Shown one piece after another: positions 17,294 to 24,432 of a stretch of 64,000 bases of DNA; position 1 is the first letter of the stretch; every line of letters begins with the position of its first letter. The stretch covers positions 1,550,001 to 1,614,000 of the forward strand of contig CAVRJN010000008.1 of NCBI GenBank assembly GCA_963721585.1, read 5' to 3'. The stretch comes from Bog-473 sp963721585. Lineage in GTDB: Bacteria > Actinomycetota > Acidimicrobiia > Acidimicrobiales > RAAP-2. The notes under the pieces were generated by a model. It was not told the DNA's origin, ran no database searches, and was given only the letters and a program-made list of their open reading frames with translations. The translations under genes and the position numbers were made by a program.

Positions 17294-17628
17294 CGGACCG
17301 TCTCGGTTCGGGGGATGTTGCGGACCCACCATCCAACGGTGGGCTTCTTGCCAGCGACGAGCATCTCGCACAAAGCGTTGACGCCATTCTCGTCTAGACG
17401 CCGCCGAGCGATCATGCCGGGCGATGCGTCGTCCATCAGGCTCGCCAAATGGCGTAGGCCCTCGGGAGAAAACTGCGAGGCGAGTAACCGTTTCGTGCTC
17501 GTGCTTAACCCAATCGGTGCAGAAGTCCACCGACCTTCGATTTCCCAGCCGCTGAAATTCTGTTCTCCAACGACGTTGTTGGCGGTACTTGCCGGATGTG
17601 TCCGCGATTCCTTCGTGCTACAATTCAT
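17290..17628 (-). CDS. Hypothetical protein upstream of RepA-like gene
   Basis: A 112-residue product starting MNCSTKES, with GGAG six bases before the ATG at 17628. The middle (GLSTSTKRLLASQFSPEGLR) and end (GVNALCEMLVAGKKPTVGWW) are helical. The length and position, directly before a helicase-type ATPase and coupled to it by an ATGA overlap, fit a replication accessory or DNA-binding protein, but no domain is recognised. Confidence 0.6.
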   Translation of the reverse strand: MNCSTKESRTHPASTANNVVGEQNFSGWEIEGRWTSAPIGLSTSTKRLLASQFSPEGLRHLASLMDDASPGMIARRRLDENGVNALCEMLVAGKKPTVGWWVRNIPRTETVR

Positions 17629-17648
17629 CTTGTCTCCAATGACTTTCA

Positions 17649-17684
17649 GAAGCCGCCCGGGTTCCAGCCCATATGGGCGGCTTC
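17649..17684. terminator. Intercistronic hairpin
   Basis: A perfect 10-bp stem, GAAGCCGCCC (17649-17658) with GGGCGGCTTC (17675-17684), and a 16-base loop that can itself pair (GGG with CCC). It lies in the only real gap of the early minus-strand genes, between the stop at 17698 and the start at 17628. The T-rich stretch TGTATTTGTG follows on the plus strand; on the transcribed minus strand the tail is TGAAAG, so it could be an attenuator or processing site rather than a full terminator. Confidence 0.5.
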
Positions 17685-17697
17685 TGTATTTGTGGGC

Positions 17698-18429
17698 TTA
17701 GGACGTGCGGCGCTGCTCGCGCTCTTTGGCCATTGACAGGACATTCGCCATCTCGGGCGTCAGTGGGATGTCTGCCAGCGGCTGCTGGTAGAACCATTGG
17801 CCCTCTGCCGGGTTAATCGCCCTAAGGACGGACGCCACCCCTTCTGGCGACCCTTCGATGATTGTTGCTTTAACAGCAGGTGCCATTAGGACCTCCGAAT
17901 TGATGACATGGTGATATAAAGCGAGGCGAATTCGCCAGGGATAGAAGTCTGCGGCCAGTTGGAACTTCGCAACTTCAGTACCCCTATTATAGCCGCTTTC
18001 ATAGGTACCTCGCAAGAAAGTAGCCAGCACGCTGGGGCGATGTGTTAAATGGTCTTGCCCTTTTTGAATGGGCATTATTAGGTAAGCGGCTAAATGCTCC
18101 TTGGATTTCCTTGCATAAAAGGTCCGTCGTTTTATTAGCCATCGCTCGTAGTCCATCCCCTCAGGCTTCGTCTTCCGCCAGTCCTTGTCGCAGTCATGAC
18201 ACACCTGGTCGGGCTGGAGCACCCGGACTCGCAGACAGACCAGACAGCGCAGCACCACACCATTGGCGAGACGGTTGGGATCTGTACGGGCGGCCTCATA
18301 GCGGTACCGTCGCCACGGACGTGCCCGCGGTGGTTCTATTCGAGGGGTGGGCCGGTGATAAATGCCTGCGGCCAGGGGAGGCTTCGGCTTCCATCGTCCG
18401 TCGATGACCACATCGTCGGTCTCGGTCAT
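17698..18429 (-). CDS. Hypothetical protein with central zinc ribbon
   Basis: A 243-residue product starting MTETDDVVIDGRWKP. Two CxxC pairs near residues 62-80 (CLVC, CHDC) form a zinc ribbon. The C-terminal half is helical and hydrophobic-amphipathic (YPWRIRLALYHHVIN), ending in a charged tail. No catalytic motif is visible. TAATG spacing and overlaps at its start imply coupling to the upstream zinc-finger gene. Its AT content in the middle (17990-18130) is higher than its neighbours, hinting at a mosaic origin. Confidence 0.6.
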   Translation of the reverse strand: MTETDDVVIDGRWKPKPPLAAGIYHRPTPRIEPPRARPWRRYRYEAARTDPNRLANGVVLRCLVCLRVRVLQPDQVCHDCDKDWRKTKPEGMDYERWLIKRRTFYARKSKEHLAAYLIMPIQKGQDHLTHRPSVLATFLRGTYESGYNRGTEVAKFQLAADFYPWRIRLALYHHVINSEVLMAPAVKATIIEGSPEGVASVLRAINPAEGQWFYQQPLADIPLTPEMANVLSMAKEREQRRTS

Positions 18430-18847
18430 TAGCTGGCGAACGGCGCGCCGCGTTCGTCTCCTCGTTGCGCTTGGGGCCGATCTGCGGACCGGCTAGAAGA
18501 TCCTCGGGGGGCGCCCAGCCGGAGTGTTCGGACCAGCACCAGTGACACTGACCTCTGCGATTGATCGGAGCTTGACGCCCGCAGATGATGCAGCCACCAT
18601 CGAGCGGTATCGCCTCGTATTCGACGGGGAGCTGCGAAGAGAATGTCGGACGACTGACGGTCCAGCGGTGGCATGCCGCCACCGGCATTATGGGCAGCCG
18701 TACGGGCTCGCATGATGGGCAACGGGGTGAGGATGGCCATCCGTCTTCCCGAAAGGGTTGGCCGCACGCATGGCAGCCACGCCAGGCGCCACCCATCCAA
18801 GGGTCGCCGGTGACAAGACCCTCCCAGAGCAGTCGCGGCGAGATCAC
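18296..18847 (-). CDS. Multi-zinc-finger protein of the element
   Basis: A GTG start at 18847 overlaps the preceding stop (GTGA). Four CxxC pairs are seen: CHACGQPF, CPSC, CIICGRQAP and CHWC, arranged as two ribbons. The frame then continues past the start of the next gene (18429) for 130 bases with Arg-rich, non-protein-like sequence. In an alternative frame the end is GAPFAS and then TAA at 18429, adjoining the next ATG, so a frameshift near 18440-18480 would give a natural end. Function unknown; probably nucleic-acid binding. Confidence 0.5.
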   Translation of the reverse strand: MISPRLLWEGLVTGDPWMGGAWRGCHACGQPFREDGWPSSPRCPSCEPVRLPIMPVAACHRWTVSRPTFSSQLPVEYEAIPLDGGCIICGRQAPINRRGQCHWCWSEHSGWAPPEDLLAGPQIGPKRNEETNAARRSPANDRDRRCGHRRTMEAEASPGRRHLSPAHPSNRTTAGTSVATVPL

Positions 18848-18975
18848 TTCGCATTGGAGCGGTGACGCTTCGCCATCTTGGCGAGGTACTGATCGCGGGT
18901 GAGTGCAACGAAGGTCGGCTTGTAGCAGCCGTCTTTCTGCTTCACCTTGACCCTGACCGTCTCAAGGGTGCTCAT
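18844..18975 (-). CDS. 43-residue basic phage protein
   Basis: It starts MSTLETVRVKVKQKDGCYKP and ends AKMAKRHRSNAK. Strongly basic, it probably binds nucleic acid or is a small regulator. Its ATG (18975) overlaps the stop of the excisionase-like gene (ATGA) and its stop overlaps the next GTG, so it is part of the same early operon. Confidence 0.55.
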   Translation of the reverse strand: MSTLETVRVKVKQKDGCYKPTFVALTRDQYLAKMAKRHRSNAK

Positions 18976-19184
18976 CGCAGAGCCTCCAAACGGTGACGCG
19001 CAGCGTATTCGTCTAGGTCGCGCTGACTGAAGCGAACGAAACGGCCGACCTTGTGACCGGCGAGTTTGCGTTCTGCCCATAGACGTTCAATGTGTCGCAC
19101 GCTGGTGCCGAGATATTCGGCGGCTCCAGCCTTGTCGTAATCCAAGCGGGGCACTTCTGTCCCACCCTTTCCAGCACTGCCCAA
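18972..19184 (-). CDS. Excisionase / MerR-like helix-turn-helix protein
   Basis: A 60-70 residue winged-helix protein of the HTH_17 (excisionase) type: KAGAAEYLGTSVRHIERLWAE forms the helix-turn-helix and GHKVGRFVRFSQRDLDEY the wing and second helix. Such proteins bend DNA at attachment sites or act as small transcription factors. A GTG at 19154 preceded by AAAGGGTGG is as likely as the ATG at 19184; a similar AAAGGGTGG precedes the integrase. It heads the minus-strand operon, at the opposite end of the element from the integrase. Confidence 0.78.
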   Translation of the reverse strand: MGSAGKGGTEVPRLDYDKAGAAEYLGTSVRHIERLWAERKLAGHKVGRFVRFSQRDLDEYAARHRLEALR

Positions 19185-19254
19185 TGGTTAGGGGCGTACT
19201 AAGGGGCGTGCGCTCAACGGCGCTGGAGCAGCGGTGCCTGGGCTGTGCTTGTTA

Positions 19255-19782
19255 CTAGGCGGCTGCCATCACGTCATCGCTAAGGAGCGCGACGCGTGGC
19301 AGCGGCGGTGCATGAGCCAGGGCTGGCTCTGACCGTACAGACGGCGGGTGCGCCGTTGGTTCGGCGGGAAGTAGCTCACTAACTCGGGGTGAGCTGATCG
19401 ACTCGTCAGCCAAGTCCAACAGGTGATTAGCGAGGGCGTCGACCTCTGTGAGAGCAACGGCGAGGGCAACGAAGCAAGCGTCCGCCAGTGGGTACAGCTC
19501 GTCCCACTCAGAGACGTTGAGCCGGTCGTAGTCGTACTCCGAGTAGCCGTTGCCGTAGATGTAGAGGCGTTGGACCACACTCTCCAGGGCGGAATGGGCG
19601 GCAACAACCCGTTGGTCACGACGGAGCTGGCGGTTCCGCTGGCTGAATTCCAGGACTTCGCAGAGCCGGTCGTACTCTTCGTTCATCCAGTCGTGCTCGG
19701 GATCGCGGCCGACGTACTCCCACATGTCGTCGTCCCACTCGAAGTCGCCTTCGGGCGCCTCAGCTATCCACTCGGATCCCAT
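19255..19782 (-). CDS. Acidic hypothetical protein near right attachment site
   Basis: A 175-residue product starting MGSEWIAEAPEGDFEWDDD. The first 40 residues are very acidic and Trp-rich. Residues 45-125 are helical (RLCEVLEFSQRNRQLRRD, ADACFVALAVALTEVDAL) and the end is Pro/Ala-rich. No helix-turn-helix is evident, so it is not an obvious repressor. An acidic, possibly DNA-mimic-like N-terminus is notable but function is unknown. It is the right-most gene of the element, transcribed toward the excisionase-like gene. Confidence 0.5.
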   Translation of the reverse strand: MGSEWIAEAPEGDFEWDDDMWEYVGRDPEHDWMNEEYDRLCEVLEFSQRNRQLRRDQRVVAAHSALESVVQRLYIYGNGYSEYDYDRLNVSEWDELYPLADACFVALAVALTEVDALANHLLDLADESISSPRVSELLPAEPTAHPPSVRSEPALAHAPPLPRVALLSDDVMAAA

Positions 19783-19991
19783 CGGCTCCAGACTACACCA
19801 TTGTCATTAGCACACCGACGCGCCGAACGGTGGGACCCCACCTGCACCGGGTGGCGTCAGATTCCGTGCGCTCCCTGTGCGTTATCTATGCGATAAATAG
19901 GGGCGGTTTCGGGAATCGACCGGTAGCGAGCGGTGCCGAACGGCAAGTTCGTTAATGCCTCTGAACTGGGCATTCTTCGTAAAACTCCTGA

Positions 19992-20040
19992 GCAGCCCCA
20001 ACGGGATTCGAACCCGTGTCGCCACCTTGAGAGGGTGGTG
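19992..20040. repeat. Right attachment repeat (inside functional tRNA-Glu)
   Basis: 49 bp identical to 6674-6722. It forms the 3' part of the intact tRNA-Glu, so integration preserved the tRNA. Identity ends one base into flanking DNA on each side (19991 A versus 6673 T; 20041 T versus 6723 C). Confidence 0.92.
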
Positions 20041-20065
20041 TCCTAGGCCTCTAGACGATGGGGCC
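19993..20065 (-). tRNA. tRNA-Glu (anticodon CUC)
   Basis: A 73-nt cloverleaf on the minus strand: acceptor GGCCCCA with TGGGGCT (a G-U pair at 1-72), D arm TCGTCTAGAGGCCTAGGA, anticodon loop CTCTCAA flanked by CCACC and GGTGG, and T loop GTTCGAATC. The CCA end is not encoded. It is the integration target of the 13.4-kb element. Confidence 0.95.
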
Positions 20066-20103
20066 GGGCGGTGGTCTCCACGACACGTAGGAGGCCGCCG
20101 GTG

Positions 20104-20175
20104 CTCGGGGGGAAGGACTCGAACCCTCAATAACTGGACCAGAACCAGTCGTGTTGCCGATTACACCACCCCCGA
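20104..20175 (-). tRNA. tRNA-Gln (anticodon CUG)
   Basis: A 72-nt cloverleaf on the minus strand: acceptor TCGGGGG paired with CCCCCGA, anticodon loop TTCTGGT between ACTGG and CCAGT, and T loop GTTCGAGTC. It lies 38 bases upstream of tRNA-Glu on the same strand, so the two are probably co-transcribed. Confidence 0.93.
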
Positions 20176-20323
20176 ATGGGTGGGCGTTTAGATTACCCGA
20201 GCGGCCCATGGCGGGAGTTCGCCCTGCTGAAGGACCCGAGGGCGCGGCCTATCGGGAGGGTCTCGGTGGAAAGATGCGTCGTTCCGGGGTCTCCCGGGTC
20301 GACCGGGTTCGGAGGTCCTCGGC

Positions 20324-20794
20324 ATGCGTGGGTGGTGGCGAGCGGGAATCGCCCTGGCTGGGGCAGTCGGTGCTGCCGTCTTCACCTTGCCGGCGCAAGC
20401 CGGTGCGTCCGGCCTCGTCGTCAGGGTCACGCCCGACCAGGGGCTGGAGCCGGGTCAGACGGTGACCGTCAGCGGCCACGGCCTACCGAAGTCCCCCAAG
20501 GGCAGCCCCCGGACCTGGTTCGTCACCGAGTGCACCGCTGCCGTGCGGGGTCGGATGAACCCGGCCACCGACACACCGCATTGCGACATCTCGGACGCTC
20601 GTGCTCTCAGGGTCAGTACCAACGGCTCCTTCAACTCCCGGTACCGTCTCACGACGGGCATTACCGGCGACGGCTACTGCGGAACGGGCGGCCACGACAC
20701 CTGCGTCATCGGTGTCGGGGACGTCCAAGGACAGGGCACCGTCGTGCGCATCAACTTCAAGGCGACGCCGCTCACTACGTCGACCACCGGCTGA
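20324..20794 (+). CDS. Secreted neocarzinostatin-like protein
   Basis: 156 residues with a signal peptide (RAGIALAGAVGAAVFTLPAQAGA, cleavage near 26-28), then an Ig-like beta sandwich opening VVRVTPDQGLEPGQTVTVSGHGL. The pattern and the two Cys pairs (VTEC/HCDI and YCGTG/DTCV) match the neocarzinostatin apoprotein fold. Many actinobacteria have such secreted proteins with no enediyne cluster; none is seen here, so an antibiotic-carrier role is not implied. It is monocistronic and starts 150 bases from the tRNA-Gln gene. Confidence 0.7.
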   Translation: MRGWWRAGIALAGAVGAAVFTLPAQAGASGLVVRVTPDQGLEPGQTVTVSGHGLPKSPKGSPRTWFVTECTAAVRGRMNPATDTPHCDISDARALRVSTNGSFNSRYRLTTGITGDGYCGTGGHDTCVIGVGDVQGQGTVVRINFKATPLTTSTTG

Positions 20795-20808
20795 CCGCCA
20801 ACAGCCAT

Positions 20809-21432
20809 TTAGGCGTCGTGCAGCCACTCCAAGTGGTTGTACCCGATGATCCTTCCCACCCCGACGCCGACCGCCTCCTTCAGGAAATACGGCAGTGTCG
20901 ACCAGCCTTTGATGGGCGAGGTCTGGGTCGGCGTAGGCGACGGGGCCAACGAGAGGTCCGAGGAGATGGCCATGGAGCGGTCCTCGTGGAAGGGGTCGGT
21001 GGTGACGAGCACCACCGTTGCGTGGTGGGCGACCAGCGCAGGCTGCGCGTCCGCGATGTTGTCGTAGCTGTCGTCCCCACCCGCCTCGAGGATCGCCGAG
21101 CGAGGGACGCCTTTCATCTGCTCGAGATACGCAGCACCCGACTCCGCCTCGGTGCATTTGTCACCCGGCTTCTTGTTGCCCGTCACCATGATCAGCTTGG
21201 AGTAGCCCTGGTGGTACAGGATCGCCGCCTGATCCAGGCGCGCCGCCAGGTCCGGAGAGGGCACGCAGTCGTACTGCGCCGCTCCCATGACCAGGATGGC
21301 CCCGGCCGAATGGGCGTCGTACTGGCGTGAGGTCAGCCACACCTGCACCAGGGTGACGCCGAAGTAGAGGACGATCACCGTCACGACGAGGATCGCGAAG
21401 CGCAGCGCCCAGCGCAGCGGTGCGAAGAGCAT
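20809..21432 (-). CDS. YdcF/SanA-family (DUF218) membrane-anchored protein
   Basis: 207 residues from ATG 21432, overlapping the gltX stop (TGATG). One N-terminal membrane segment (AILVVTVIVLYFGVTLVQVW), then the DUF218 domain: AILVMGAAQYD, ARLDQAAILYHQGYS, LIMVTGNKK, and VVLVTTDPFHEDRS. Family members such as SanA and ElyC influence envelope permeability or peptidoglycan metabolism; biochemical activity is unclear. The Asp/His/Arg cluster of the DUF218 active pocket is present. Translationally coupled to gltX. Confidence 0.85.
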   Translation of the reverse strand: MLFAPLRWALRFAILVVTVIVLYFGVTLVQVWLTSRQYDAHSAGAILVMGAAQYDCVPSPDLAARLDQAAILYHQGYSKLIMVTGNKKPGDKCTEAESGAAYLEQMKGVPRSAILEAGGDDSYDNIADAQPALVAHHATVVLVTTDPFHEDRSMAISSDLSLAPSPTPTQTSPIKGWSTLPYFLKEAVGVGVGRIIGYNHLEWLHDA

Positions 21433-22946
21433 CAGGGAGCAGGCGTCACGCGGTCGAGCGCGGCCGCCAAGCGGCGGCAGGTCTCGTTGCGGCCGAGCAC
21501 CGCCAGCGAGTCGAACAAGGGCAGACCGCGCGTGCGCCCCATCACAGCCACCCGGATCGGCGCCTGCGCCTTCCCCAGCTTGCGCCTCACCGCCTCGGCA
21601 ATCGCCAGAGTGACCTCGTGCAGTGAATCCTTGTCCCACGTCGACAACGCCTCGTAGGCGGCCAGCGCCTCGCCCAGGATCAGCGGCGCGCCGTCGTCGG
21701 CGGCGATCGCCTTCTGCCAGCTGTCGGGGTCGTCCGGCGCGTTCTCCAAAAAGAGGAAGTCGACCAGCTCGGGCACCTCCCCCAGGACGGTCACTCGCTC
21801 CTGGGTCACCGCGGCCAGCGCGGCGAAGACATCGGCGTCAAAGCGCTCGGGCGCCCAGGCCGGTGGCGACACGACGGGCGCCCCGGTGTCGGGGTCGGTC
21901 CAGCCCCCCGGCGCCCACTCCCCCGCCACGGGGTCGATCCACGGGCGGGTCTCCGTGACGAAGTCGTCCACGGGCAGGTCGCGGATGTACACGCCGTTCA
22001 TGTGGGAGAGCTTCTTGACGTCGAAAAAAGCCGGCGACCGCTGCACGTCCTCCAGCCGGAAGCGCTCCAGGATCACGTCGAGGGGCACGATCTCCTCGTC
22101 GCCCGGGCTCCAGCCGAGCAGCGCCAGGTAGTTGCGGAACGCCGCCGGCAGGTACCCCTGCTCGCGGTACATTTCCACCGCGACAGGATCGCGGCGCTTG
22201 GAGAGCTTCTTCCCACGCTCGTTGACCAGCAGCGGCAGGTGGGCGTAGGACGGCAGGGCCAGGTCGACAGCCTCGGCGCGGTTGAGCGCGCCCCACAGCA
22301 TGATCTGCCGCGGTGTCGTCGGCAGCTGGTCCTCGCCCCGGATCACGTGCGAGATCGCCATCGTCCGGTCATCGACGGCGTTGGCCAGCACGAACAACGG
22401 CTGGCCGTTGCCCTTCACGCAGATGAAGTCCTCGAGTGCCCGCTGGGGGAACTCCACGTCGCCCCGCACGAGGTCATGGACCTCCACCACGCCCTCGTCG
22501 GGTGTCCGGAAGCGCAGGGCCCGTCCCTCGCCCCGGGGCAGCCCGAGGTCGCGGCAGTACCCGTCGTAGCCCGGCGTCGGGTCACCTGCCGCCGCCCGCA
22601 GCCTCGTCCGCTCGTCGATCTCCTCCCGCGTGCACGCGCAGGCGTACAGCGCGCCGCTGTCCCATAGCGCCTCGATGGCGGCGCTGTGGACCTCCGCCTG
22701 TGCCGACTGGAAGAACGGGCCCTCGTCGGGGGCCATGCCGAGCCAGTCGAGGGCCGTGATGATCCCGTCGGTCCACTCGGGACGGTTGCGGGCCGCATCG
22801 GTGTCCTCAATGCGCAGAATGAACGTGCCGCCGTTCTGGCGCACGAAGAGCCAGTTGAACAGAGCGGCCCGCGCGCTGCCGACGTGGAAGTAGCCGGTGG
22901 GCGACGGAGCGAAGCGTGCCCGTGGCGGAGTGGCGGGAACGGTCAT
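21432..22946 (-). CDS. gltX: Glutamyl-tRNA synthetase
   Basis: A class I synthetase charging tRNA-Glu, about 504 residues. The HIGH-type motif PSPTGYFHVGS is at residues 14-24 and the KMSKS-type KLSKRRDP near residue 250. The zinc-insertion region (YACACTREEIDE, YDGYCRDLG) has Cys residues near 106-130. The C-terminal anticodon-binding helical domain includes VAVMGRTRGLPLFDSL. The ATG at 22946 (MTVPATPP) fits the family start better than the ATG 15 bases upstream. It lies close to a tRNA-Glu gene and is followed by the coupled YdcF-like gene. Confidence 0.95.
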   Translation of the reverse strand: MTVPATPPRARFAPSPTGYFHVGSARAALFNWLFVRQNGGTFILRIEDTDAARNRPEWTDGIITALDWLGMAPDEGPFFQSAQAEVHSAAIEALWDSGALYACACTREEIDERTRLRAAAGDPTPGYDGYCRDLGLPRGEGRALRFRTPDEGVVEVHDLVRGDVEFPQRALEDFICVKGNGQPLFVLANAVDDRTMAISHVIRGEDQLPTTPRQIMLWGALNRAEAVDLALPSYAHLPLLVNERGKKLSKRRDPVAVEMYREQGYLPAAFRNYLALLGWSPGDEEIVPLDVILERFRLEDVQRSPAFFDVKKLSHMNGVYIRDLPVDDFVTETRPWIDPVAGEWAPGGWTDPDTGAPVVSPPAWAPERFDADVFAALAAVTQERVTVLGEVPELVDFLFLENAPDDPDSWQKAIAADDGAPLILGEALAAYEALSTWDKDSLHEVTLAIAEAVRRKLGKAQAPIRVAVMGRTRGLPLFDSLAVLGRNETCRRLAAALDRVTPAP

Positions 22947-23001
22947 GCGGTGTGCCGGCACACCCCGGGCGCCGGCGGATCGCAGGGGAAGAGACGGGGC
23001 G

Positions 23002-23196
23002 TCAGTCGTCCTCTATGGAGATGGCGCCCGTCGGGCAGCCGTTGACCGCCTCGCGCAAACGCTCGCGGAACTCCTCGGGTGGGTTCTCGTTGAGCACGTA
23101 GAGATAGCCGTCGTCCCGCACTTCGAAGACCTCGGGCAGGATCCCCATGCAGACGGCGTTGCTGGCACACTCGTCGAAATCCACGACGACCTTCAC
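23002..23196 (-). CDS. [3Fe-4S]-type ferredoxin
   Basis: 64 residues starting at GTG 23196, with AGGAGG about six bases upstream. Cys10, Cys16 and Cys54 (DECASNAVC ... NGCPTGAI) match the short ferredoxins that hold a 3Fe-4S cluster, with the second cluster position replaced. Relatives donate electrons to cytochromes P450 or steroid oxygenases in mycobacteria and their relatives. It lies 60 bases downstream of the lipid-transfer thiolase operon on the same strand, so it may belong to steroid or lipid oxidation. The partner oxidase is not in the window. Confidence 0.85.
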   Translation of the reverse strand: MKVVVDFDECASNAVCMGILPEVFEVRDDGYLYVLNENPPEEFRERLREAVNGCPTGAISIEDD

Positions 23197-23256
23197 GGAG
23201 ACCTCCTGGTCAGGGCTGGCTTGGCTTCGCCGAGCATACCGGCAGGGCCCTCCGCC

Positions 23257-24432
23257 TCAGGGCTTGTCGGCGCCGACGACCCACATGGCGAAGAACTGGG
23301 ATCCACCACCGTAGGCCTGACCGAGGGCCTTGCGGGCGTCGGCCACCTGATGCTCTCCCGCCATGCCGCGCACCTGCAGGGCGGTCTCCAAGAAGCGGAG
23401 CATCCCCGAGGCGCCGATCGGATTGGACGACAGCACGCCGCCCGAGCAGTTCCACGGGATGTCCCCGTCCTCGATCATGGATGTTGCACCTGCCTGGGTG
23501 AGCTTCCAGCCGTCGCCCTCCGGGCAGAAGCCGAGGTTCTCCAGCCACATCGGCTCGTACCAGCTGAAGGGCACGTAGACCTCAGCCATGTCGAAGTCCG
23601 CCCGCGGGTTGGTGATACCCGCCTGGCGGTAGAGGTCAGCCGCGCAATCACGGCCCGCCTGCGGGTTGACCTGGTCCCGGCCGGCGAACATCGTCGGCTC
23701 CGAGCGCATTGCCATGCCGTGGATCCAGGCGGGCGGCCGCCCGGTCGACGCCGTCGCCGCCCCGGCGGCCTTCTCCGATCCGATGACCATGGCGGCCGCG
23801 CCGTCCGAGGACGGGCACGACTCCAGGTAGTGCAGCGGGTCCCACAACATGATCGACTCCTCCACCATCTGCATGGAGATGTCGGGCAGGTGGAGATGCG
23901 CGTAGGGGTTTTTCAGCGCGTGCAGCCGGTCCTTGACCGCCACCATCATCCCGATGTCGCTCGGTGCGCCGGAGCGGTACATGTAGGCCCGGATGATGGG
24001 GGCGAAGTAGCCGCCGGCGCCGGCCAGCAGGGGCGCGGAGAAGGGCTGTGGGACCGACAGGGCCCACATGGCGTCGGAGTCGCTCTGCTTCTCGAAGGCC
24101 ACGGTGAGGACGCGTTCGTGGATCCCCGAGGCCACCAGGTGCGACGCCACGATGGCCGTCGAACCGCCGACCGAGCCCGCCGTGTGGACGCGGAACATGG
24201 GCTTGCCCACCGCGCCCAAGGCCGGCGCGAGATACAGCTCGGGCATCATGACGCCCTCGAACATGTCAGGGGCCTTGCCGACGACCACGGCGTCGATGTC
24301 GGCGAACGTGAGCCCGGCGTCTTCGAGGGCCGCCAGCGCGGCCTCGCGCACCAGCCCCGCGATCGACACGTCTTCCCGCTTGGACTTGGCCACGGTCTGG
24401 CCCACACCGATCACTGCGCAGCGCTCGGCCAT
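23257..24432 (-). CDS. Lipid-transfer protein / non-condensing thiolase (Ltp3-like)
   Basis: 391 residues from ATG 24432, overlapping the previous stop (TGATG). Thiolase fold: AERCAVIGVGQT, then AALEDAGLTFADIDAVVVGK. The nucleophile position reads HTAGSVGGS, Ser instead of the catalytic Cys of true thiolases, while the C-terminal NCSGGVLSSNPIGASGMLR loop is retained. Such proteins (Ltp family) pair with DUF35 proteins to cleave steroid side-chain aldol adducts (established for Ltp2-ChsH2). From memory, the gene order resembles the Mycobacterium tuberculosis Rv3521-ltp4-ltp3 group. Last thiolase of a four-gene operon. Confidence 0.85.
   Translation of the reverse strand: MAERCAVIGVGQTVAKSKREDVSIAGLVREAALAALEDAGLTFADIDAVVVGKAPDMFEGVMMPELYLAPALGAVGKPMFRVHTAGSVGGSTAIVASHLVASGIHERVLTVAFEKQSDSDAMWALSVPQPFSAPLLAGAGGYFAPIIRAYMYRSGAPSDIGMMVAVKDRLHALKNPYAHLHLPDISMQMVEESIMLWDPLHYLESCPSSDGAAAMVIGSEKAAGAATASTGRPPAWIHGMAMRSEPTMFAGRDQVNPQAGRDCAADLYRQAGITNPRADFDMAEVYVPFSWYEPMWLENLGFCPEGDGWKLTQAGATSMIEDGDIPWNCSGGVLSSNPIGASGMLRFLETALQVRGMAGEHQVADARKALGQAYGGGSQFFAMWVVGADKP

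Larger units (their letters stand above)
6674..20040. mobile_element. Integrated phage satellite or deleted prophage in tRNA-Glu
   Basis: 13.4 kb bounded by perfect 49-bp direct repeats (6674-6722 and 19992-20040) that correspond to the tRNA-Glu gene from the anticodon region to the 3' end. The right copy completes the functional tRNA; the left copy is the displaced fragment. Contents from left: integrase (plus strand, broken), TIGR02391-type gene, then a minus-strand array with excisionase-like gene, small Zn-ribbon proteins, RepA-like ATPase, small terminase, large terminase and major capsid protein. No portal, prohead protease, head-tail connector, tail, lysis or recognisable repressor gene is present. 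GC is visibly lower than in the flanks. Size and content resemble capsid-encoding phage satellites, but a prophage with a large deletion is possible. Confidence 0.88.

Noticed and set aside
5231..20040. The IS as an internal part of the integrated element
   Set aside because: Its target duplication lies wholly outside the left att repeat and the element boundary is the 49-bp repeat, so it is a separate insertion.
20324..20794. Enediyne antibiotic locus, suggested by the neocarzinostatin-like protein
   Set aside because: No polyketide synthase or other enediyne genes nearby; such secreted proteins are common outside antibiotic clusters.
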